A stretch of DNA of 5,421 nt, taken from Acidobacteriaceae bacterium (GTDB taxonomy: Bacteria; Acidobacteriota; Terriglobia; Terriglobales; Acidobacteriaceae). Position numbers and translations under genes: made by a program. The DNA lies in the NCBI GenBank assembly GCA_003140785.1, contig PLKY01000185.1:1-5421 (forward strand). Direction: 5' to 3'. Under the pieces are notes generated by a model. That model saw nothing but the letters and a program-made list of their open reading frames with translations, did no database searches and was not told the origin of the DNA. Each line of letters starts with the position of its first letter. The stretch's first letter is position 1. Shown one piece after another: positions 1 through 5,421 of this stretch.

Positions 1-43
1 CAGCCTTCACGAATTATCCAGATTAGACGCCTCGCGGACCAGT

Positions 44-229
44 TCACTCTTCGGGTGCCGTCTTTTGGGAGGGATGTGATTGCTCGATATGACGAGCAAA
101 GATGATCATCATTTCCCCGCGGTTCTCTGGATTGGGACGAAATTCCGCGTCGCAAAGCGAACATTTATAGTAGCCTGAGAATCTTCCTTCGCGGTCTTTG
201 GCTGCGGTGAGATGTGCGTCTTCTCCCAT
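44..229 (-). CDS. Small Cys2-His2 zinc-finger-like hypothetical protein
   Basis: A 61-residue protein with no recognised specific function. It contains C23-x2-C26 and H47-x4-H52, with an aromatic residue (F44) before the histidines, so it could bind one zinc ion. The 20 residues between the Cys pair and the His pair are more than the usual 12 or so of a classical C2H2 finger. It has no signal peptide or membrane segment and is therefore probably cytoplasmic. I chose the ATG at 229. A TTG at 235 is the only other in-frame option, because a stop lies at 239-241. Neither start has a convincing Shine-Dalgarno sequence, which lowers confidence. The gene diverges from the uronate operon and shows no evident link to it. 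Small proteins of this Cys/His style are familiar as hypotheticals in soil bacteria (recalled, not searched). Confidence 0.6.
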   Translation of the reverse strand: MGEDAHLTAAKDREGRFSGYYKCSLCDAEFRPNPENRGEMMIIFARHIEQSHPSQKTAPEE

Positions 230-405
230 ACCCAAAGTCTACGCCGCACAAGTCTGCATCGCCTAACATGAACGGTGCTTGCATCCCGCCTACTGGAGCG
301 GATGACCGATTGGATTTCGTCGGCAGAAGTGTCATGTGGTAGACCGTTATAGTGGGGCGACCGCAGTATTCTGCGTCGTCAATCGCCCCCTTTAGGACGT
401 TCATC
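230..405. other. Divergent intergenic region
   Basis: These 176 bp separate the small minus-strand zinc-finger-like gene from the plus-strand uronate operon and should hold both promoters. I see no RNA gene. The notable elements are a TATAGT hexamer at 348-353, a near-palindromic GGTAGACC at 338-345, and the ribosome binding site AGGA at 394-397 for the downstream gene. Confidence 0.6.
337..353 (+). promoter_or_regulatory. Possible -10 element with an adjoining GntR-like operator
   Basis: TATAGT (348-353) differs from the sigma-70 -10 consensus at one position and would place a transcript start near 360, leaving a leader of about 45 nt before the ATG at 406. No good -35 hexamer stands 16-18 bp upstream. 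Just before it, TGGTAGACCG (337-346) resembles TGGTATACCA, the core of operators bound by hexuronate-responsive GntR/FCD regulators such as ExuR and UxuR in E. coli. The resemblance is imperfect and no regulator gene is in the window, so this is a suggestion only. Confidence 0.25.
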
Positions 406-2316
406 ATGCGGTTGCCGCCAAAACCTCCGACCCTAGCGGGCAATCGTCTGCCTCGAAGGGTGCGGCGACGCAGTTTATGTCTGCAAACCGTCATTGCCTT
501 AGTCCTCTATTCGGCCCTCCCTTGTTATGCGCAATCCGCGCCCTGGTCAGAACGAGTCGCGAACGCCATCATTCGGCTCAACCCCGTAAACGAAACCGAA
601 GCTCGACCAGTGAACGCGTGGGACGATGAGACCGGTTTGCAACTCGAGGGACTAGACGCTGTCTGGTACAACACGGCGAATGGAGACTACTTCCGCTATG
701 GAAAGGGCAAAGTCGATGAGTATCTCCGCGTGAATGAGCCGCGAGATTCGGACAACCAAACCACGAGCGCGCTCGGCGACGCTCTTCTTGGCCGGCAACT
801 TCTCCTCTTGTACCGCGTAACGCTCGACGCCAAATATTACAAAGCAGCCGCGGGAATCCGCGAGACAATCGCCTCTGCCTGTGATATTTCATCTGCCGGG
901 CGAAGCCAATCGCGATCGGAGGTCCCGTGCATGTCTCAGCCATTCCTCGCGGAATACGCTTCTGTGTTTCAAGAGCCACAGGACTTCGCGGGAATTACGC
1001 AAAGTTTTAGGCGTTGGAACGAAATGGCTCATCCGCCGGCGGAGGGAAAAGAAACAGCAGCCGCTGACTCCAGAGCCTTGGCAATAGCACGGCTGGCGAT
1101 GGCCTTGGTCGATTCGCTATCTTATTATCCGCAGGAAGACCCGGGGCGTCCCGAACTAATCGCAATGCTGAATCGCATCGCAACCGAGGCGGTGCGTCAT
1201 CAGGACAGCGAGACAGGGCTCTTTGACGAATTGCCGCGATCGACCACGTCCAACCATCATCCGGCTTCCCCAACCGCCGAGTGCCTGCTCGTCTATGCAC
1301 TCGCAAAGGGTGCGCGCTTGGGATATTTGCCTGAACGCCGCTCTTCGCACGCTCAGCTTGCCTGGCAGGGCGTCCTGAAGCATTTCGTGCAACAGGATCC
1401 GAGCGGCGCCATCACGATGACTGAAGGAGCTGTTAATAGCGCACGTAATCGCAGCCCCGCCGAAGACAAAGGTTCCGCGCCTCCGGCGGCCCTCAAAGAT
1501 CCCAACAAGGAAGGTGTTGGCCTGGGCGCCTTGCTTTTGGCTGCCGCCGAAGTTGACAACGCACCCACAGCGGCTATCGCGCGCGGCGAAAGGGTGATGC
1601 TCGATGCCTGGTATAACAGCCAGCAGCGCAAGAACGCCGCCGGACAATCGGACTACTTCCATTACAAATGGTCCGATCTAAGTGACAGCGGATACTCTCT
1701 TTTTGATCATCTCTTTCAAAGCTATGGACTGACGACCGAGACGCTCTACTCCGCTCCGACGAAAATCAGTCTGGCGAAGGCTCAGTTTTATATCATCGTG
1801 TCACCCGACATTCCAATAAAGAATCCCGATCCGCACTACATGACGGACCACGACGCCAAAGAGATTGCCGCATGGGTCAAAAGCGGAGGTGTGCTGGTCC
1901 TTATGGAGAACGATCCGCCCAACGCCGACATCGCCCATTTGAATCTGTTAGCCGATCGCTTTGGAATCCATTTCGACGATGTCTTGCATCATCACATCAT
2001 CGGCGAACAGGTTGAAGACGGCCGCATTCCTGTTGCCGCCGAGGGCAAACTCTTTCATCAACCTCACACTCTCTATATGAAGGATACCTGCGCCATTTCG
2101 ATCAGCGTACCCGCCGTCGCATTGCTCCGCGATCGAGGCGACGTCGTGATGGCGACTGCAAAATACGGCCGCGGCACAGTATTTGCCGCCGTGGATCCCT
2201 GGCTCTATAACGAATACACAGATGGGCGAAAGAATCCACGCATCTACAATCAGTTCGATAATTTTTCCGGCGGCAAGGAGCTGGTGCAATGGCTGGTGCA
2301 ACAACATCCTCATTGA
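406..2316 (+). CDS. Exported GH105-like protein with degenerate active site and C-terminal DUF4350-like domain
   Basis: This 636-residue protein has three parts. Residues 1-42 form a signal peptide: a long Arg-rich n-region (R17, R18, R20-R22), a hydrophobic stretch at about 24-41, and a likely cut after CYA (40-42). Residues about 46-390 follow the GH105 (unsaturated rhamnogalacturonyl hydrolase) alpha/alpha-barrel scaffold, with LEGLDAVWYNT (80-90), LLGRQLLLLYRVT (127-139), QPFLAEYA (178-185), VYALAKG (296-302) and GVGLGALLLA (370-379). Residues about 396-636 resemble the DUF4350-like, Rossmann-type domain seen after some GH105 domains, with YFHYKW (417-422), AWVKSGGVLVLMEND (489-503) and DPWLYNEYTDGR (597-608). 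The active-site segments are replaced, and the proposed catalytic Asp (D143 in YteR) aligns with E172, so hydrolase activity is doubtful. The ATG at 406 is preceded by AGGA at 394-397. An upstream GTG at 352 lacks such a site and would bury the signal peptide. It is the first gene of a likely operon with kduI, so an exported role in binding or processing uronate oligosaccharides is plausible. Confidence 0.85.
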   Translation: MRLPPKPPTLAGNRLPRRVRRRSLCLQTVIALVLYSALPCYAQSAPWSERVANAIIRLNPVNETEARPVNAWDDETGLQLEGLDAVWYNTANGDYFRYGKGKVDEYLRVNEPRDSDNQTTSALGDALLGRQLLLLYRVTLDAKYYKAAAGIRETIASACDISSAGRSQSRSEVPCMSQPFLAEYASVFQEPQDFAGITQSFRRWNEMAHPPAEGKETAAADSRALAIARLAMALVDSLSYYPQEDPGRPELIAMLNRIATEAVRHQDSETGLFDELPRSTTSNHHPASPTAECLLVYALAKGARLGYLPERRSSHAQLAWQGVLKHFVQQDPSGAITMTEGAVNSARNRSPAEDKGSAPPAALKDPNKEGVGLGALLLAAAEVDNAPTAAIARGERVMLDAWYNSQQRKNAAGQSDYFHYKWSDLSDSGYSLFDHLFQSYGLTTETLYSAPTKISLAKAQFYIIVSPDIPIKNPDPHYMTDHDAKEIAAWVKSGGVLVLMENDPPNADIAHLNLLADRFGIHFDDVLHHHIIGEQVEDGRIPVAAEGKLFHQPHTLYMKDTCAISISVPAVALLRDRGDVVMATAKYGRGTVFAAVDPWLYNEYTDGRKNPRIYNQFDNFSGGKELVQWLVQQHPH

Positions 2317-2351
2317 AATCCGTGAGCGGGAAAGAAGACAATGTCCTTGAT

Positions 2352-3182
2352 ATGAAAACCGTCTTGATCGCCGATCCCATGCGCTATTCGCGCATGACAA
2401 CGCAGGAGCTTCGCGAATCGTTTCTTATTGACGCTATCTACCAGCCGGGAACGATACAGTTGACTTACGTTGATCTGGACCGCGCGGTAGTTGGGATGGC
2501 GGTGCCGCTCCAAAGCCCGCTTCCGCTGCCAACGACTCCGGAATTGAGAGCAGAGTATTTCACTGAGCGCCGCGAACTCGGCGCGCTCAACGTTGGCGGA
2601 GCGGGCGCCGTCCATGTGGGTAACTCATCCTACCAACTGGATAATCTCGATCTGATTTATATAGGCCGCGGCAACCTCGATATCCGTTTCGAATCGAAAT
2701 CGGAGCAAACGCCCGCCGTTTTCTATCTTCTGAGTTATCCAGCGCACGCGGTTTATCCGGTCACCGTCGTCAAGAAAGCAGACGCGCAGCCCACCGAAAT
2801 TGGAAGCGCTGAGACCTGCAATCGCCGAACCATTTATAAGTATGTCCACTTGGCGGGCGCAAAGAGCTGTCAGCTGGTCATGGGCGTCACCCATCTGCAA
2901 ACGGGAAGCGCCTGGAACACCATGCCGGCTCATACCCACATGCGTCGCTCCGAAATCTACCTTTACTTCGACGTCGCGGAAAACGCTCGTATTTTTCACT
3001 TCATGGGCCCACCGCAAGAGACCCGGCACCTGCTCATGAGCAATTGCGAGGCTGTCGTTTCTCCCGGATGGTCAATCCACGCAGGTGTGGGCACACAGGC
3101 CTACAAATTTTGCTGGGGCATGGGCGGCGAAAACCAGGACTATGCCGACATGGACCCAGCGCCGCTTGAAAGCATGCACTAA
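2352..3182 (+). CDS. kduI: 5-dehydro-4-deoxy-D-glucuronate isomerase (KduI)
   Basis: This cytoplasmic isomerase converts 5-keto-4-deoxyuronate (4-deoxy-L-threo-5-hexosulose uronate) to 2,5-diketo-3-deoxygluconate in pectin and glycosaminoglycan breakdown. The 276 residues match E. coli KduI (278) almost end to end. They include ERRELGALNVGGAG (72-85), NRRTIYKY (157-164), WNTMPAHTHMRR (188-199), MGPPQETRH (218-226) and SPGWSIHAGVGT (237-248). The zinc ligands of the family correspond to H194, H196, E201 and H243, a constant offset of two from E. coli H196, H198, E203 and H245, so the enzyme should be active. I chose the ATG at 2352 because it reproduces the E. coli N-terminal length. An in-frame ATG at 2289 would overlap the preceding gene by 28 bp. 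The Shine-Dalgarno is weak (GAAGA near 2334-2338, 13 nt from the start). The gene lies 35 bp after the GH105-like gene, and its stop codon overlaps the ribosome binding site of the cupin gene. Confidence 0.96.
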   Translation: MKTVLIADPMRYSRMTTQELRESFLIDAIYQPGTIQLTYVDLDRAVVGMAVPLQSPLPLPTTPELRAEYFTERRELGALNVGGAGAVHVGNSSYQLDNLDLIYIGRGNLDIRFESKSEQTPAVFYLLSYPAHAVYPVTVVKKADAQPTEIGSAETCNRRTIYKYVHLAGAKSCQLVMGVTHLQTGSAWNTMPAHTHMRRSEIYLYFDVAENARIFHFMGPPQETRHLLMSNCEAVVSPGWSIHAGVGTQAYKFCWGMGGENQDYADMDPAPLESMH

Positions 3183-3190
3183 GGAGGAGA
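3181..3190 (+). promoter_or_regulatory. Strong Shine-Dalgarno of the cupin gene
   Basis: AAGGAGGAG is close to a perfect anti-16S match, 7 nt upstream of the ATG at 3195, and it begins within the TAA stop of kduI (3180-3182). It fixes the cupin start and suggests translational coupling. It is much stronger than the site in front of kduI, so the cupin may be made in excess over the isomerase. Confidence 0.85.
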
Positions 3191-3194
3191 TTCG

Positions 3195-3662
3195 ATGAAA
3201 TGTGCAGTATTCTTATTCGTCGCTGCTGCGCTAAGCATTCCGGTGTTCGCGCAGAGCGGCGGAAAGGCCGAGCTGTTCTCCGCCGCCCAGATTCGAGAGC
3301 GAGTAGCGGCGCTTACTCCCCAAGCCGCCGCGTCAGGCAGCGCTGGGCAGATGCTGGCAGACTACGGAAGCCACAAGGTGCAAATCTCGGTGCGCACCGC
3401 AAGCGGTGGCGCTGAAATCCACGCCCACTTCGATGACGTGATGATTGTGCAGCAGGGAAGCGCGACACTGGTCACCGGTGGCACCGTCATTGATCCAAAA
3501 TCGACCGCCGATGGTGAGACCAAGGGAACCGGTATTCAAGGCGGAAAATCGCGGACCATCTCGCCTGGAGATCTGGTGACAGTAAATGCCGGAGTGCCCC
3601 ATCAGTTATTGGTTTTGCCCGGCATAACCTATAGCGCGGTCGTGATCAAAGTGAAGGAATGA
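3195..3662 (+). CDS. Exported single-domain cupin protein
   Basis: A 155-residue protein with a Sec-type signal peptide: K2, a hydrophobic core at 4-18 and a likely cut after VFA (17-19), giving a periplasmic or secreted protein of about 136 residues. The mature part is one cupin barrel. Motif 1 is EIHAHFDDVMIVQQG (74-88), giving candidate metal ligands H76 and H78, with D80 or D81 where many cupins have Glu. Motif 2 is SPGDLVTVNAGVPHQ (123-137), giving H136. Between them, an extended loop at about 95-120 is rich in Gly, Thr and Lys. The exact reaction is not recognisable. It sits 12 bp after kduI in the same transcription unit, so a sugar-related role is likely. One possibility is a KdgF-like step, in which a cupin speeds ring opening of 4,5-unsaturated uronate. 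Canonical KdgF is smaller and cytoplasmic, and I see no clear sequence match to it, so this is inference from context. Confidence 0.88.
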   Translation: MKCAVFLFVAAALSIPVFAQSGGKAELFSAAQIRERVAALTPQAAASGSAGQMLADYGSHKVQISVRTASGGAEIHAHFDDVMIVQQGSATLVTGGTVIDPKSTADGETKGTGIQGGKSRTISPGDLVTVNAGVPHQLLVLPGITYSAVVIKVKE

Positions 3663-3684
3663 ACCGCTGCTGCAAGGGCGTGAT

Positions 3685-3740
3685 CGAGTCTAACTCGCCG
3701 CGCTCTGTCTCTTATCTCCTAACAAGCGGCTTTCGAGCCG
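3685..3740. terminator. Two short hairpins in the convergent gap
   Basis: The 101-bp gap between the converging cupin and kinase genes has two perfect 5-bp inverted repeats. CGAGT/ACTCG spans 3685-3697 with a 3-nt loop. CGGCT/AGCCG spans 3727-3740 around a TTCG loop, a stable tetraloop class. Neither is followed by a run of T on either strand, so they are not classical intrinsic terminators. Their position between convergent genes makes a role in ending or protecting the two transcripts plausible. Confidence 0.3.
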
Positions 3741-3763
3741 TCGATAACTCCACAGCAGCCAAC

Positions 3764-4858
3764 TTACCTCTGGATGCGCGCCGACCCTCCTTGCGCGAAC
3801 GCGCGCACTTGCTCCAGTGTCGCCATCGTGGTGTCACCAGGAAAAGTGGTGAGCAGCGCTCCGTGCGCCCAGCCAAGCTTTGTAGCCACATCCGGAGTCT
3901 CACCAGTCAACAAGCCATAAAAGAACCCCGCTGCAAAACCATCCCCGCCGCCCACGCGATCGTAGACATCCAGTTCTGCAGTCGGCGCGGTATATGTCTT
4001 CCCATCCATCCAGGCAACCGCGCTCCAGCTATGCCGGTTCGTGGAGTGCACCTCCCGCAGCGTCGTCGCGACCACCTTCACATGGGGATGCTTCTGCACA
4101 ACCTTATCGATCATCTCAACGAAAATGCGCGGGTCGAGTTTTGACTTCGAAGCGACCTCGGGTCCAGCAATGCCCAATCCTTTCTGCAAATCCTCTTCGT
4201 TTCCAACCAGTACGTCAACGTTCTCGACAATCCGCCCGATCACGTCGACCGCATGCTTGTTGCCCCCGGAGATATTCCAAAGCTTCTCACGGAAGTTCAG
4301 ATCGAAAGAAGTCACGGCACCGGCAGCCTTGGCCTCGCGCATCGCTTCCACCGCGAGCTCCGACGTGGTCGGAGAAAGTGCAGCAAAAATTCCCCCGCTG
4401 TGCACCCATTTCACGCCACCTGCGAAGATCGCCTTCCAATCAAAGTCCCCGGGTTTCAATTGCGCCGCAGCTTCGTTGGACCTGTTGTAAAAGACCACAG
4501 GAGCGCGCACGCCAAAGCCCCGGTCGCTATAGACTGCGGCCATGTTGGGCCCGTTCACACCATTGTGAGCGAAATGCTTGTAGAACGGTTTCACGCCCAT
4601 GGCCCGCACGCGCTCAGCGATCAGATCACCCAACGGATAATCCACCATCGCGGACGCGATGCCGGTCCTGAGTCCGAAACAGTCAGAAAGATTGGCAGCC
4701 ACATTAAACTCGCCACCGCTCACATGAATCGCGCATTGCGTAGCCTTGCGAAATGGGATTATCCCTGGGTCCAGCCGGTGCACCAGGGCGCCCAACGAAA
4801 GTAGATCTAACTCGGCATCCTTACGGAACGTTAAACTGTTACCCTTTGAATCACTCAT
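3764..4858 (-). CDS. kdgK: PfkB-family sugar kinase, probable 2-dehydro-3-deoxygluconokinase (KdgK)
   Basis: A ribokinase-fold (PfkB) kinase of 364 residues, predicted to phosphorylate KDG to 2-keto-3-deoxy-6-phosphogluconate in the cytoplasm. Visible features in order are GGEFNVA (48-54, the Gly-Gly substrate motif), DRGFGVR (112-118), SFDLNFREKLW (184-194), VGNEED (218-223) and DRVGGGDGFAAGFFYGLL (300-317), with D306 as the expected catalytic base and the adjacent Gly residues as the anion hole. The length exceeds the 309 residues of E. coli KdgK. It fits a longer KdgK-like subfamily of about 350 residues that I recall sharing the DRGFGVR and LKPGDxDW features (134-141 here). The ATG at 4858 has GAGGTGA (minus strand of 4866-4872) 7 nt upstream. 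It lies 66 bp downstream of kduD on the same strand, which supports KDG as substrate. Another PfkB substrate cannot be excluded from sequence alone. Confidence 0.88.
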   Translation of the reverse strand: MSDSKGNSLTFRKDAELDLLSLGALVHRLDPGIIPFRKATQCAIHVSGGEFNVAANLSDCFGLRTGIASAMVDYPLGDLIAERVRAMGVKPFYKHFAHNGVNGPNMAAVYSDRGFGVRAPVVFYNRSNEAAAQLKPGDFDWKAIFAGGVKWVHSGGIFAALSPTTSELAVEAMREAKAAGAVTSFDLNFREKLWNISGGNKHAVDVIGRIVENVDVLVGNEEDLQKGLGIAGPEVASKSKLDPRIFVEMIDKVVQKHPHVKVVATTLREVHSTNRHSWSAVAWMDGKTYTAPTAELDVYDRVGGGDGFAAGFFYGLLTGETPDVATKLGWAHGALLTTFPGDTTMATLEQVRAFAQGGSARIQR

Positions 4859-4924
4859 CGATAACTCACCTCGTCATCCCCTCTGAGATTCTAAGCGATC
4901 AGAACCCAGCGATCCTGTCGCGCT

Positions 4925-5421
4925 TCAGCGGCTCATCCATCCGCCATCGACGACAAGAATATGACCATGCATATAATCGCTGGCCCGCGAGGCCAGGAAT
5001 ATCGCAGCTCCGCCCAAATCCGAGGGCGTTCCCCACCGCCCCGCGGGAATTCGCTCGAGAATCTGTCGCGAACGGACCGGATCGGCACGCAAGGCCACGG
5101 TATTGTCTGTCTCCATATAGCCGGGAGCAATCGCATTCACGTTGATTCCTCGCGAAGCCCATTCATTGGCAAAGGCCTTCGTCAACTGGCCCACGCCACC
5201 CTTGGCCGCCGCATAAGACGGCACAAATACGCCACCCTGGAATGTGAGCAGCGATGCAATGTTGATGATCTTTCCGCCGCCCTGAGCCAGCATGTGTCGG
5301 CCCGCAAGCTGGCTCAGACGAAAGACGCTTGACAGATTCGTCTCGAGAACCGCATTCCAATCCTCCCATGAGTAATCGGCTGCCGGAGATCGCCGGATTG
5401 TCCCGGCATTGTTCACCAGGA
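4925..5421 (-). CDS. kduD: 2-dehydro-3-deoxy-D-gluconate 5-dehydrogenase (KduD), 5'-partial
   Basis: A short-chain dehydrogenase/reductase that interconverts 2,5-diketo-3-deoxygluconate and KDG with NAD(H), following KduI in the pathway. About 165 C-terminal residues are visible. The N-terminal Rossmann part with the TGxxxGIG motif, roughly 88 residues by comparison with E. coli KduD, lies beyond the right edge. Counting from the Val codon at 5416, the NNAG motif is at 2-5, the tetrad Asn at N27, the catalytic Ser at S55, and Tyr and Lys at Y68 and K72 (YAAAK). Further close matches to E. coli KduD are NVNAIAPGYM (92-101), RIPAGRWG (122-129) and SDYMHG (146-151), ending in VDGGWMSR. The GTG at 5416 is an internal codon of LVNNAG, not a start. 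The gene precedes the sugar kinase on the same strand by 66 bp, so the two are likely cotranscribed. Confidence 0.94.
   Translation of the reverse strand, partial: LVNNAGTIRRSPAADYSWEDWNAVLETNLSSVFRLSQLAGRHMLAQGGGKIINIASLLTFQGGVFVPSYAAAKGGVGQLTKAFANEWASRGINVNAIAPGYMETDNTVALRADPVRSRQILERIPAGRWGTPSDLGGAAIFLASRASDYMHGHILVVDGGWMSR

Noticed and set aside
352..405. GTG at 352 as start of the GH105-like protein.
   Set aside because: It would add 18 residues before the signal peptide, has no Shine-Dalgarno, and overlaps the possible -10. The ATG at 406 has AGGA at a good distance.
165..494. Minus-strand open frame of 109 codons across the intergenic region and the start of the GH105-like gene.
   Set aside because: Arg-rich product with no domain, overlapping both the Cys2-His2 gene and the signal peptide region of the GH105-like gene.
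850..1100. A frameshift as the cause of the missing catalytic segments in the GH105-like gene.
   Set aside because: The alternative plus-strand frame open here (881-1087) gives no GH105 motifs such as LDGLYM or HGWDE, and family-like sequence resumes in the same frame on both sides.
2281..2301. Direct repeat CTGGTGCAA at 2281-2289 and 2293-2301.
   Set aside because: It is explained by the coding of LVQWLVQQ at the end of the GH105-like protein and has no flanking mobile-element features.
3659..4144. Plus-strand open frame starting at the cupin stop codon (ATGA overlap).
   Set aside because: The ATGA overlap looks like coupling, but most of the frame is antisense to the kinase gene and its translation has no recognisable motif.
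3994..4804. Several long open frames on the plus strand opposite the kinase gene (for example 3994-4671 and 4253-4804).
   Set aside because: They are antisense to a clear PfkB kinase, encode Arg/Ser/Pro-rich low-complexity products with no recognisable motif, and are expected from G+C-rich codon use.
4882..4903. Inverted repeat TCTGA/TCAGA between kduD and the kinase gene.
   Set aside because: Only 5 bp with a 12-nt loop and no further structure, so within chance.
5414..5416. GTG at 5416 as the start of the dehydrogenase.
   Set aside because: It is the Val of the internal LVNNAG motif; the frame stays open to the window edge and the cofactor-binding N-terminus must lie beyond it.

Overview
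The window (5421 bp) looks like a uronate or pectin utilisation locus from an environmental bacterium. Protein style (exported proteins with signal peptides ending in 'YAQ' or 'FAQ', a GH105-like protein fused to a DUF4350-like domain, the kinase subfamily) suggests Acidobacteriota. That assignment is inferred from remembered family resemblance, not from a search.

Layout. On the minus strand at the left edge is a small Cys2-His2 protein gene (44-229). A 176-bp divergent intergenic stretch follows (230-405), with a possible promoter and operator. A plus-strand three-gene unit comes next: an exported two-domain protein with a GH105-like N-domain and a DUF4350-like C-domain (406-2316), kduI (2352-3182) and a small exported cupin (3195-3662). 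Gaps of 35 and 12 bp make this a likely operon. A 101-bp convergent gap with two short hairpins separates it from a minus-strand unit: kdgK-type sugar kinase (3764-4858), preceded by kduD, which runs off the right edge (4925-5421).

How the genes fit. Unsaturated uronate released from lyase products becomes 5-keto-4-deoxyuronate. KduI isomerises this to 2,5-diketo-3-deoxygluconate, KduD reduces that to 2-keto-3-deoxygluconate (KDG), and the PfkB-family kinase phosphorylates KDG to KDPG. All three cytoplasmic steps are present. GH105 enzymes normally make the first monomer, and the exported cupin sits where a KdgF-like ketonising cupin would make sense. No lyase, transporter, KDPG aldolase or regulator is visible.

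Main oddity. The GH105-like protein keeps the family scaffold, but each active-site segment I can align from memory is replaced, including the catalytic Asp region, the His/Trp segment, the Arg-Gly-Met-Gly-Trp segment and the Tyr-Arg-Asp-Gly segment. The reading frame is intact and the C-terminal domain looks well conserved. This suggests an expressed pseudoenzyme rather than a pseudogene.
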